This document shows, piece after piece, positions 31,130 through 38,648 of a DNA stretch of 38,648 nucleotides. This DNA comes from Oscillospiraceae bacterium (GTDB lineage Bacteria; Bacillota; Clostridia; Oscillospirales; Ruminococcaceae). Location of the stretch: NCBI GenBank assembly GCA_029007985.1, contig JAQXIW010000033.1, positions 1 to 38,648 of the forward strand, written 5' to 3'. Position 1 is the first letter of the stretch; the number at the start of each line of letters is the position of its first letter. Both the position numbers and the translations under genes were made by a program. The notes under the pieces are model-generated. The model saw nothing but the letters and a program-made list of their open reading frames with translations, ran no database searches and had not been told where the DNA came from.

Positions 31130-33778
31130 ATGAAGTGGACATCAGTTAATGAACTGAGAGAAAAATTTCTCTCGTTCTATCGGGACAGAGACCATAACAG
31201 ACTCGGCTCTTTCTCACTTATTCCGCAGGACGACAATTCGTTGCTGCTCATCAACTCCGGCATGGCTCCTTTGAAAAAGTATTTCACAGGTGAAAAGACA
31301 ATGCCGAACAACCGCGCCACAACCTGTCAAAAATGTATAAGAACACCGGATATCGAATCTGTCGGTATTACGGCAAGACACGGTACATTCTTTGAAATGC
31401 TCGGCGACTTTTCTTTCGGCGATTATTTCAAAGAGGACGCTACAAAATGGGCATGGGAATTTTTGACACAGGTGCTTGAAATTCCTACTGATTTGCTCTA
31501 TGTAACAGTTTTTGAAGAGGACGACGAGGCCTGGGACATTTGGGAACACCACAGAGGCGTAGACCCGTCTCACATCAGAAGACTCGGCAGAGACGATAAC
31601 TTCTGGGAAATAGGCTCAGGTCCTTGCGGCCCATGTTCCGAAATTTACTTTGACCGCGGCGAAAAGTACGGCTGCGGAAAACCGGATTGCGGCCCGGGCT
31701 GTGACTGCGACAGATTTATCGAAATTTGGAACTTGGTTTTCACACAGTTTGTATCCGACGGCAAAGGCCACTACGAAAGAATGGCAAAAGGCAATATCGA
31801 CACCGGTATGGGCCTTGAAAGACTGGCATGCATTATGCAGGGCGTAGACAATATTTTCGAAATTGACTCAATTCAAAATGTTATAAAAGAAGTAGAAAAG
31901 ATTGCCGGCTATAAATATCACGATGACGCAAAGAATGATATTTCCGTCCGCGTTATTACCGACCATTGCAGAAGCACTGTATTTATGATTTCAGACGGCG
32001 TTCTTCCTTCAAACGAAGGCAGAGGCTATGTTTTGCGCCGTCTTTTGAGAAGAGCCGCACGCCACGGCAGAATGATAGGCATTAAGGGTACATTCCTTTC
32101 AGTATTAGCCGATACGGTCATCAATGAAAGCATGGACGCTTATCCGGAACTTGCCGAAAACAGAGAGTACATTAAGAGAGTAATTCTCACCGAGGAAGAA
32201 AGATTCAATAAGACAATTGACCTCGGTATGCGGAGACTTTCCGAGATTATTTCAAATATCGGCGAAGAAAAAGTTCTCTCCGGCGAAGACGCATTCAAAC
32301 TCAACGACACATTCGGATTCCCATTTGACCTCACAAGAGAAATTTGTGAAGAACAGGGCATTTCCGTTGATGAAGAAGGCTTCAGAACACTTCTCAAGGA
32401 ACAGGCCGACAGGGCGAGAGAAGCGCGCAAAAAGAACAACACTATTTCTTGGGCAGACGACTTGTTCAAGACTTTGACTATCGACTCCACCGAATTTGTT
32501 GGCTATGACCGGCTTTCATGCGAATGTAAGATTCTTTCTATCGCTTATGAGAACGAATTTACAGAGGCTGTGTCACAGGATGAAGAAGAGGTAAAAGAAA
32601 ATGTTCTTGTCATAACAGACAAAACTCCGTTCTACGCCACATCCGGCGGTCAAGTTGCCGACAAGGGCACAATTAAGACAACCGGCGGTATTCTAACGGT
32701 TAACAATGTCACAAAATCGGGACGCGGTCTCTACATCCACACCTGTACTTTGGAAAAAGGCCTTGTCAAAGTAGGCGAAAACGCCACAGCCGCAGTAGAT
32801 GTATTTGCAAGAAAATCTACGCAATCCAATCACTCCGCCGCACATCTCTTGCAGGCGGCTCTCAGAAAAGTGCTCGGCGACCACGTACACCAGGCAGGTC
32901 AGCAGGTTGACAGCGACAGAGTGCGTTTTGACTTTACACATTTCAGCGCAATGGAGCCAAACGAGATAAAAGAGGTAGAAACACTTGTAAACAATGCCAT
33001 TTTCTCCGCTCTCCCGGTAGGCACGGAAGAAATGGCTCTCGAGGACGCAAAGAAATCCGGTGCAATCGCCCTGTTCGGCGAAAAGTACGGCAATACCGTA
33101 AGAGTAGTTAAGATGGGAGATTTCTCCGTTGAGCTCTGTGGCGGCACTCATGTTAAGAACACATCGGAAGTAGGTCTGTTCAAGATTGTTTCCGAATCCT
33201 CGGTTGCTGCAGGCGTCAGAAGAATCGAGGCCGTAACGGGCGCCGGCGTTCTCAAACTTCTCGACGAAAAACAGGCAATAATTGATGCGGCAGCTGTCTC
33301 TCTCAAAGCGGCAAATTCAAATGAAGTTGCAAAGAGAGCCGAACAGGCCGCAGAAGAAATCAAAGCTCTGGAAAAAGAAAACGAAGAACTCAAGACACAG
33401 ATTGCAAAAGGTCAAATTGATTCCATTCTTGCAAACCCTGTGAAAGTCGGCGAGCTTTCCGTATATTCCGCACAGCTGAAAAATACGGATTCCGATGCGC
33501 TCAGACAAATCGGCACAATGATTAAAGATAAGAGCGATGACTGCGTAGTCGTACTTTGCGGCGAGACAGAAGGCAAAGCAACATTTGCCGTTGCCTGCGG
33601 CAAAAAAGCTGTTACAAGCGGTGTTAAAGCCGGTGCGGTAGCTAAGGCTGTTGCGGCACTGACAGGCGGTAACGGCGGCGGCAAACCTGACTTTGCTATG
33701 GCAGGCGCAAAGGATACTACAAAAGTTGCAGACGCTCTTTCACAGGCTGCCGAAATAGTAAAATCCATGCTCGCTTGA
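31130..33778 (+). CDS. alaS: Alanyl-tRNA synthetase
   Basis: The 882-residue class II synthetase has the N-terminal aminoacylation core (NSGMAPLKKYF, RHGTFFEMLGDFSFGDYF, DTGMGLERLA) and the editing domain with HSAAH (568-572) and C670-G-G-T-H674, the zinc ligands. A C-terminal coiled coil (~715-775) and the DHHA1 module follow (GGNGGGKPDFAMAG near the end). It charges tRNA-Ala and clears mischarged Ser/Gly. I choose the ATG at 31130, 7 nt after GAGGT; a GTG three codons earlier overlaps the ribosome binding site. Expression is under the alanine T-box, which may also control the four genes behind it. Confidence 0.97.
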   Translation: MKWTSVNELREKFLSFYRDRDHNRLGSFSLIPQDDNSLLLINSGMAPLKKYFTGEKTMPNNRATTCQKCIRTPDIESVGITARHGTFFEMLGDFSFGDYFKEDATKWAWEFLTQVLEIPTDLLYVTVFEEDDEAWDIWEHHRGVDPSHIRRLGRDDNFWEIGSGPCGPCSEIYFDRGEKYGCGKPDCGPGCDCDRFIEIWNLVFTQFVSDGKGHYERMAKGNIDTGMGLERLACIMQGVDNIFEIDSIQNVIKEVEKIAGYKYHDDAKNDISVRVITDHCRSTVFMISDGVLPSNEGRGYVLRRLLRRAARHGRMIGIKGTFLSVLADTVINESMDAYPELAENREYIKRVILTEEERFNKTIDLGMRRLSEIISNIGEEKVLSGEDAFKLNDTFGFPFDLTREICEEQGISVDEEGFRTLLKEQADRAREARKKNNTISWADDLFKTLTIDSTEFVGYDRLSCECKILSIAYENEFTEAVSQDEEEVKENVLVITDKTPFYATSGGQVADKGTIKTTGGILTVNNVTKSGRGLYIHTCTLEKGLVKVGENATAAVDVFARKSTQSNHSAAHLLQAALRKVLGDHVHQAGQQVDSDRVRFDFTHFSAMEPNEIKEVETLVNNAIFSALPVGTEEMALEDAKKSGAIALFGEKYGNTVRVVKMGDFSVELCGGTHVKNTSEVGLFKIVSESSVAAGVRRIEAVTGAGVLKLLDEKQAIIDAAAVSLKAANSNEVAKRAEQAAEEIKALEKENEELKTQIAKGQIDSILANPVKVGELSVYSAQLKNTDSDALRQIGTMIKDKSDDCVVVLCGETEGKATFAVACGKKAVTSGVKAGAVAKAVAALTGGNGGGKPDFAMAGAKDTTKVADALSQAAEIVKSMLA

Positions 33779-33813
33779 TTTTTCAATAACTTCAGTGTAA
33801 AGGAGATTCATTT

Positions 33814-34155
33814 ATGAATGATTGTCTTTTCTGTAAAATACTGCGCGATGAGATACCGTCGGTTGTTGTTTACGAAAATGAATATGTCAAGGCAATTAAG
33901 GATATTGACCCTCAGGCGCCGTTTCATATCATTATTTTATTAAAAGAACACATTGAAAAACCGGCAGATATCACAAGCGAAAACTGCAATTACATCGGTC
34001 AGGCGGCTTTGGCTGCCGCCGAAATTGCAAAGCAAGAAGGTCTGACTGACGGATACAGGCTTGTATTGAACAGCGGTTCAATGGGCGGACAGACTGTTAA
34101 CCATATTCACATGCACATGCTTTCGGGCAGAAATCTCGGCTGGCCTCCGGGTTAA
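33814..34155 (+). CDS. HIT-family (HINT-like) nucleotide-binding protein
   Basis: The 113-residue protein is a compact histidine-triad protein: CLFCKILRDEIPS at the N-terminus and the triad in VNHIHMHMLSGR. HINT proteins hydrolyse AMP-lysine and related nucleoside phosphoramidates. These include aminoacyl-adenylates, which fits the neighbouring alaS but is common next to other genes too. An AAGGAG site precedes the ATG. It lies 35 nt after alaS with no terminator between, so it probably belongs to the same transcript. Confidence 0.92.
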   Translation: MNDCLFCKILRDEIPSVVVYENEYVKAIKDIDPQAPFHIIILLKEHIEKPADITSENCNYIGQAALAAAEIAKQEGLTDGYRLVLNSGSMGGQTVNHIHMHMLSGRNLGWPPG

Positions 34156-34158
34156 TTT

Positions 34159-36228
34159 GTGAAAATAAAAAGACCTTTGCGGATTATTTCTTTTTCAGCA
34201 ATAATCGCGGTTTATACAGCAATTTCAATGCCAAAGAGAGTATTTGCCTTCTCTTTGGCATTGTTTGCAATATTTATTGTGCTTCACGCATGTACAAAAA
34301 ATAAGTATACAAAGCATCTTGTATTGTCTTTGTTCGGCATATTGTTTGCCTGTGCTTACCTTTTAATGTACAACAATATTCATTTTTCAAAAATTTCGGA
34401 TTATTGCGAAAAAGAGCATATCAATTTCATCGGTAGGATAGTTGACAAACAGTCTACCTCTACCGGTGCTGTTTGCTATACCGTAAAATCCGAAGAAATA
34501 GATGGGAATAAAGAAGCGTCGCTTAAACTGTATTTTTATTCCGGTAACGATTACGAATTGAACGATACGATAGAAGCCCGGGGTGAAATAAAGAGGTTTT
34601 CCAAAAAATCAAATTACATCTACTATTATTCACAGGGCATAGACGGTTATCTATCCGCAGAATCGGTTTATTCGTATAGCAACACTTCTGCCGACCCGGT
34701 GCTTACATTGCGCAAAGCAGTAACCGACAGAGCCGAAAAACTGTATTCTTATTCGGAATTTAAGATTGTCTCTGCAATGGGGCTCGGCGACAAATCGTTT
34801 TTGGACGCAAAAACAAAAGAAAACTTTCAAAACGCCGGTATATCTCACGCGCTTGTCGTATCCGGTTTGCACACAGGGATTATTGTATTTGTTTTGAGTA
34901 CGATAGCTTCGTTTTTGCCGATAGACAAAAAAATAAAGAATTTAATTTTGAGCTTTGCGGTTTTTATTTTTATGGCGTTTATGAAGTTTTCTCCCTCTGT
35001 TGTCAGGGCGGGTGTGCTTTGTATTGCGTTCCTGATAGGGAAAAACTGTCTTTTGGAAACCGACAACTACACAGTGCTGGCTGTAATAGTTTTAATATCG
35101 CTTATAATAAATCCGTATAATGCGGTAAATGTGTCATTGCTCTTGTCGTACAGCGCGTATATCGGCGTAATAAACGCTTTGGAATTTTCCCAAAAGCACA
35201 AACTCACTAAACTATTGACCGCATTTTGCATATCGGTATTTGCGGTTACTTTTTCCTTGCCGGTTTTGGCTCTGTCAAATATGCAAATAATGGCATTGTC
35301 ACCGTTTGTAAACATTATTCTCGCCCCGGTAATATCGTCGGTATGCGCCCTTTCGTTTTTTACTCCGTTTTTGGATTTTATACCGGTATTTAACTTTTTT
35401 AGCAGATTGATTTTAGTCAGAGCAAACGAATTTTTGATAAAGCTGCTTGTGAAATTTACGGAGTTTTCCTCAGAGGAACTGTCATTTTCTATCATTGATA
35501 TATCCGGAGACTTAACCAAAATATTGATTTTTGCTCTGTTTATTTCAATATTGGTATCTGTTTTACAAACGGAAAACAAAAGATTGAGATTTATTTTGCC
35601 GGTTTGTTTTACGGTTTTGACTTTCGTATGCTATAATGTATACAGTTACAATACGGTAAGTGTGTTGTGTTTTGACTCCGGCAGCAACTCTTCCTTTTAT
35701 GTTGAAAGCAAGACTTCCGACTGCTTGATAATCACCGAGGCCGTAAAAGCGAATACATTGAATAAGATAATAAACAAAAACGCCGACAAAGTGGATTTGC
35801 TGATTTATTGCAGCGAAAAGGACGATTTACCGGATTATTTATACAATATTTGCGAAAATGTTACTGTTGTACAAGATACCGTCCACATTGAAAATGATTT
35901 GCTATCTTTTGAGTCGGATATCAACAACAAGAAAAAGAAATATTTTTTTGATATAAGCGGAGTGATATTCGGTTTTAGTTTCAATAAAACCGATTTGACA
36001 GACGATTTATGTGACTTTTATTTTTTCGGCACCGACGCCCCGTCGGATTTTGCTGCCGTTAATTCGTACTGTTTTTACCCCGTCAAGAAATCTTGCAAAG
36101 ATTTGGTTGAAAAACACGATTCTGTCATACTTTATGACAGCTTAAATATTAAGATAAACCGCAGGAGCGGAAAATATCAAATTGCAGAGGATGTGAAAAA
36201 TTTTGGCTCTCAGTTTCAAGTTAACTGA
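34159..36228 (+). CDS. comEC: ComEC/Rec2-family DNA-uptake channel protein with degenerate C-terminal domain
   Basis: The 689-residue membrane protein has N-terminal helices, an extracytoplasmic OB-like DUF4131 region (INFIGRIVDKQ to YYYSQGIDGYLSAES), and the competence domain starting at FQNAGISHALVVSGLHTGII with about ten helices to residue ~490. ComEC carries single-stranded DNA across the membrane in transformation. The tail (~500-689) sits where most ComEC proteins have a metallo-beta-lactamase-like domain, but it lacks the HxHxDH metal motif and the DVGQGD entry sequence (here FDSGSNSS). No comEA or other com genes are in the window. The start is GTG only 3 nt past the HIT stop without a clear ribosome binding site. 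Confidence 0.85.
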   Translation: MKIKRPLRIISFSAIIAVYTAISMPKRVFAFSLALFAIFIVLHACTKNKYTKHLVLSLFGILFACAYLLMYNNIHFSKISDYCEKEHINFIGRIVDKQSTSTGAVCYTVKSEEIDGNKEASLKLYFYSGNDYELNDTIEARGEIKRFSKKSNYIYYYSQGIDGYLSAESVYSYSNTSADPVLTLRKAVTDRAEKLYSYSEFKIVSAMGLGDKSFLDAKTKENFQNAGISHALVVSGLHTGIIVFVLSTIASFLPIDKKIKNLILSFAVFIFMAFMKFSPSVVRAGVLCIAFLIGKNCLLETDNYTVLAVIVLISLIINPYNAVNVSLLLSYSAYIGVINALEFSQKHKLTKLLTAFCISVFAVTFSLPVLALSNMQIMALSPFVNIILAPVISSVCALSFFTPFLDFIPVFNFFSRLILVRANEFLIKLLVKFTEFSSEELSFSIIDISGDLTKILIFALFISILVSVLQTENKRLRFILPVCFTVLTFVCYNVYSYNTVSVLCFDSGSNSSFYVESKTSDCLIITEAVKANTLNKIINKNADKVDLLIYCSEKDDLPDYLYNICENVTVVQDTVHIENDLLSFESDINNKKKKYFFDISGVIFGFSFNKTDLTDDLCDFYFFGTDAPSDFAAVNSYCFYPVKKSCKDLVEKHDSVILYDSLNIKINRRSGKYQIAEDVKNFGSQFQVN

Positions 36229-37219
36229 TAAAAAAATGTATAGAGTCTGGGGTGTTTTCTCCGAAGATACCTTTGTCTGCAAAGACAATTTGTCTATAAT
36301 TAAAAATATATGCTCGGCTGACGGGATAGACGACGATTCAATCTCTTATTTCGAACTGGGAAAATTCGATTGGGACGATTTGAAAGAAATAACCGAGACG
36401 CCGTCTTTTTTCGGCGAAAGACTTGTTGTCGTTGAGGCAAAAGATATTGTCCGGGCTGTTGACGATGACATAACGCATTTAACAGAAATATGCAAATCCA
36501 TACAGTTTAATCATCTTCGGCTGATTTGTCCGTATTCGGACGCCAAAAAAATAAAGAATAAAAAATTTGCCCCTTTGCTCGACGCAGTAAAACAAAACGG
36601 ACTTTTGCATTTTGTTGATGTAATTGATGAAAAATATTTGGTGCAAATGATAATCGAAAGAGCAGAGGCGAGCGGAGCCAAAATATCTAAACAAGTTGCG
36701 GAAAAAATAGTAATAAACACCGGCAAGGATGTCGGTTTAATTCAAAATGAGGTCGACAAATACTGCGCCGCAGCAAATTACGGTGAAATTACGGCGGAAA
36801 CAGTAGATTCGATAGGAATAAAAACGGTCGAGGCCTCGGTATTTGATATGATCGGCCTGATTTGCTCGGACAGACAGTCTAAGGCCGTAGAAAAGCTAAA
36901 CAGCCTGTTTGAGATGAAAACCGATGAAACCGCAATCATAGGAGCGCTTGAATCTTCTTTTGTCGATATAAACAGGTGTAAAAATGCCGTTAAAAAGAAA
37001 ATAGACTATAAAACCGTTAACAAAGATTTCGACAACAGACCAAATCCGTATAAATATCAGAAAGCGATGGTATATTCGCAAAAGTTTTCACAGACAAATC
37101 TTGAGAAAATACTGAAGCTTTTGCTGGATACGGATATCAAAATCAAGTCCTCTGCAATTGACAAAAAGCAGATTGTATATGTGACGGTTGCACAAATAAT
37201 GTCGTTGGTAAATAAATAA
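36203..37219 (+). CDS. holA: DNA polymerase III delta subunit
   Basis: The 338-residue protein has the HolA pattern: an early KMYRVWGVFSEDTFV strand (the position of the YLLYGEE segment), TPSFFGERLVVVEAKD, a middle INTGKDVGLIQNEVDKYCA and the SVFDMIGLICSDRQSKAVEKL helix. It is the clamp-loader wrench that opens the beta clamp. The start is TTG at 36203 inside the end of comEC (26-nt overlap), with GAGG about 12 nt upstream. A later ATG at 36236 would cut into the first strand. The comEC-holA order is common in Firmicutes. Confidence 0.87.
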   Translation: MALSFKLTDKKMYRVWGVFSEDTFVCKDNLSIIKNICSADGIDDDSISYFELGKFDWDDLKEITETPSFFGERLVVVEAKDIVRAVDDDITHLTEICKSIQFNHLRLICPYSDAKKIKNKKFAPLLDAVKQNGLLHFVDVIDEKYLVQMIIERAEASGAKISKQVAEKIVINTGKDVGLIQNEVDKYCAAANYGEITAETVDSIGIKTVEASVFDMIGLICSDRQSKAVEKLNSLFEMKTDETAIIGALESSFVDINRCKNAVKKKIDYKTVNKDFDNRPNPYKYQKAMVYSQKFSQTNLEKILKLLLDTDIKIKSSAIDKKQIVYVTVAQIMSLVNK

Positions 37220-37806
37220 TGAACAAAATAAAACTCAAACAGATTGTCGTCACCGAGGGCAAGTACGATGTTATTAAATTAAACAGCATACTTGACGCCC
37301 TGATTATACCTGTAAACGGATTTTCGATATTTAAGGATTCTGAGAAAAAAGAGCTTTTGAAGAAGCTGGGCAAACAAAACGGAATTGTCGTCATAACCGA
37401 TTCAGACAGAGCCGGTTTCAAAATCAGAAATTATATAAACAATATATGCGCCGGGTGCGATATAAAGAATGTGTATATACCGAATATATCCGGTAAAGAG
37501 AGCAGGAAAGATTCGCCGTCCAAAGAGGGCTATCTCGGGGTAGAGGGCATAGATAAAGACATAATTCTCAAATGTTTTGAGCAAAGGGGTGTAACCGAAA
37601 CCGCCTGGTATGAAAAAGAATACAAACTTACATATTCTGATTTATATGAGCTAGGCCTGTCGGGCACGGATAATTCGTCTCAAAACAGAAAATATCTTTG
37701 CGATAAATTGGGTATACCAAGCGCTCTCTCAAAAAAATCCTTCCTCGAAGTTCTCAACAGGATAACAGACAGAAAAGAAATAACCGAAATTCTAAGACAA
37801 AAATAA
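37219..37806 (+). CDS. rnmV: Ribonuclease M5
   Basis: The 195-residue Toprim nuclease has the catalytic Glu in IVVTEGKYD, the DxD pair in ITDSDRAGFKIRNYI, the KVYIPN-like VYIPNISGK segment and GVEGIDKDIIL, all typical of RNase M5. It matures the 5S rRNA precursor in Firmicutes, with ribosomal protein L18 bound. Its ATG overlaps the holA stop by one base (TAATG). The usual partner ksgA does not follow; a bipartite hairpin does. Confidence 0.93.
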   Translation: MNKIKLKQIVVTEGKYDVIKLNSILDALIIPVNGFSIFKDSEKKELLKKLGKQNGIVVITDSDRAGFKIRNYINNICAGCDIKNVYIPNISGKESRKDSPSKEGYLGVEGIDKDIILKCFEQRGVTETAWYEKEYKLTYSDLYELGLSGTDNSSQNRKYLCDKLGIPSALSKKSFLEVLNRITDRKEITEILRQK

Positions 37807-37807
37807 A

Positions 37808-37858
37808 TGTAAGGCTGTTTGTTCTGCACCTCATTATGCAGAGCAGCTCAGCCTTACA
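37808..37858. terminator. Bipartite hairpin terminator, rnmV / MazG-like gene
   Basis: The outer stem TGTAAGGCTG (37808-37817) pairs with CAGCCTTACA (37849-37858). Inside lies a second stem, TCTGCA (37823-37828) with TGCAGA (37837-37842). T-runs follow on both strands, so it serves both convergent genes. Confidence 0.7.
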
Positions 37859-37862
37859 CTTT

Positions 37863-38225
37863 TTAATATTCGTAGTATTTTATGTTTTTGCCTTTTGATA
37901 TGTCTTCCGGGTATTTTTGCCGTGTTTTTTTCATTTTATTTAACAGGGCCTCGTCCAGATTTATGCCGTGCATTTGAATAAAACGCAGTAAAACGAAAAA
38001 GACATCGCCCAATTCGTCGCACACCTCGGTGCGCTTCTTTTCGTCAGACATTATTGCCTTAACTTCACTGTCGCTTTTATAGCGGAAAATTTCCATCAAT
38101 TCATTGCACTCGATAGACATAGCCATAGCCAGATTTTTTGGGTCATGAAACTGCGCCCAATCTCTGATATCACAAAATTCACCGACTTTTTCAGCCAATT
38201 CTTTTATCGTACATTCGTTGTTCAC
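37863..38225 (-). CDS. MazG-like nucleotide pyrophosphohydrolase (dCTPase/RS21-C6 type)
   Basis: The protein of about 120 residues is all-alpha with the two acidic magnesium motifs E-x-x-E in SIECNELMEIFR and E-x-x-D in VCDELGDVFFVLL, plus a WAQFHDPKNLA substrate segment. The family hydrolyses dCTP or modified nucleoside triphosphates to monophosphates, cleaning the nucleotide pool. The ribosome binding site decides the start: GAGG lies 8 nt before the GTG at 38225, while a GTG at 38234 abuts it. A promoter lies just upstream, divergent from the transaldolase gene. Confidence 0.87.
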   Translation of the reverse strand: MNNECTIKELAEKVGEFCDIRDWAQFHDPKNLAMAMSIECNELMEIFRYKSDSEVKAIMSDEKKRTEVCDELGDVFFVLLRFIQMHGINLDEALLNKMKKTRQKYPEDISKGKNIKYYEY

Positions 38226-38248
38226 TTTAATCACCTCACTGTTAGTAT

Positions 38249-38277
38249 ATTATAAACTTTCAAAAAACCAATGTAAA
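38249..38277 (-). promoter_or_regulatory. Promoter of the MazG-like gene
   Basis: On the minus strand TTTACA (38277-38272), a 17-nt spacer and TATAAT (38254-38249) lie about 20 nt before the start. Confidence 0.65.
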
Positions 38278-38293
38278 GATAATTATTATTTGC

Positions 38294-38322
38294 TTGTATT
38301 TAACTTTGCAATATGATAAAAT
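38294..38322 (+). promoter_or_regulatory. Transaldolase promoter
   Basis: TTGTAT (38294-38299), a 17-nt spacer and TAAAAT (38317-38322) precede the transaldolase start, with GGAGGT at 38345-38350. Confidence 0.55.
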
Positions 38323-38355
38323 CAAGACAAATAACAAAATTATCGGAGGTACAAA

Positions 38356-38648
38356 ATGAAGCTATTCATTGATACAGCTAATGTCGACGAGATCAGAGCT
38401 GCTAACGATCTCGGCGTTATCTGCGGCGTTACTACTAACCCTTCTCTTATAGCAAAAGAGGGCAAGGTTTTCAAAGATGTGGTTAAAGAAATCACAACAA
38501 TCGTAGACGGTCCTATTTCCGCCGAAGTTATCAGCCTTGAAAGCGAAAAAATGGTTGAAGAGGCTCTTGAATTGGCAAAAATTCACCCGAACATCGTTAT
38601 AAAAATCCCAATGTGTGAAGAAGGTCTCAAAGCCGTAAAGATTCTCTC
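38356..38648 (+). CDS. tal: Transaldolase, FSA/TalC-like (5' part, runs off window)
   Basis: The first 97 residues are present. They show the family start [27 protein letters not shown] and the Schiff-base lysine K83 in VIKIP. Short transaldolases and fructose-6-phosphate aldolases of this group are about 215 residues, so roughly half is missing beyond the window end. It transfers a dihydroxyacetone unit in the non-oxidative pentose phosphate pathway. Whether it is a true transaldolase or a fructose-6-phosphate aldolase needs the missing part. Confidence 0.92.
   Translation, partial: MKLFIDTANVDEIRAANDLGVICGVTTNPSLIAKEGKVFKDVVKEITTIVDGPISAEVISLESEKMVEEALELAKIHPNIVIKIPMCEEGLKAVKIL

Noticed and set aside
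1-38648. CRISPR array, tRNA/rRNA genes, insertion sequences or prophage
   Set aside because: No regularly spaced direct repeats, cloverleaf-like sequences, transposase motifs or phage structural genes were seen on either strand.

Overview
The window looks like chromosomal DNA from a low-to-medium GC Gram-positive anaerobe, most likely an uncultured gut-type member of the Clostridia. The grounds are an alanine T-box leader before alaS, RNase M5, a QueT transporter behind a riboswitch-like leader, strong GGAGG ribosome binding sites, short bidirectional hairpin terminators and clostridial protein families. This placement is inferred from gene content. I see no tRNA or rRNA genes, intact mobile elements, prophage or CRISPR arrays.

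Layout. 1-7200 (+): an EF-G/TetM-like GTPase fused to a YacP/Rae1-type NYN nuclease, a HAD phosphatase, a membrane-anchored SGNH protein, and a Rad3/DinG-type helicase with an N-terminal RecB-like nuclease. 7260-11520 (-): a GNAT, queT with a pseudoknot leader and attenuator, degV, trmL, then xpt with an SGNH hydrolase. 11650-17730: homoserine dehydrogenase convergent with pyruvate kinase, a HAD phosphatase, and a minus-strand operon of a DUF218 protein, an MTA/SAH-deaminase-like amidohydrolase and a GNAT. 17840-22014 (+): Sir2, prfC and a GH13 alpha-glucosidase.

22049-26289 (-) is an accessory acyl-ACP cassette in two transcription units: FkbH-like HAD-IIIC protein plus acyl carrier protein, then MaoC dehydratase, SDR reductase and a GNAT-like acyltransferase. 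The likely job is to make a short (glycerate-derived) acyl-ACP and transfer it to an acceptor, possibly a surface glycan. There is no ketosynthase, AMP-ligase or glycosyltransferase in the window.

26480-38648: class A PBP, RluA pseudouridine synthase, PNPOx-like protein with sfsA, then an Ala T-box followed by alaS, a HIT protein, comEC, holA and rnmV, a MazG-like pyrophosphohydrolase, and the start of a transaldolase that runs off the window.

The points most worth a second look are the ribosomal GTPase-A-site nuclease fusion, the FkbH/ACP cassette, the queT leader, the class A PBP that lacks a usable canonical start codon, and a ComEC whose metallo-beta-lactamase-like tail has lost its metal ligands.
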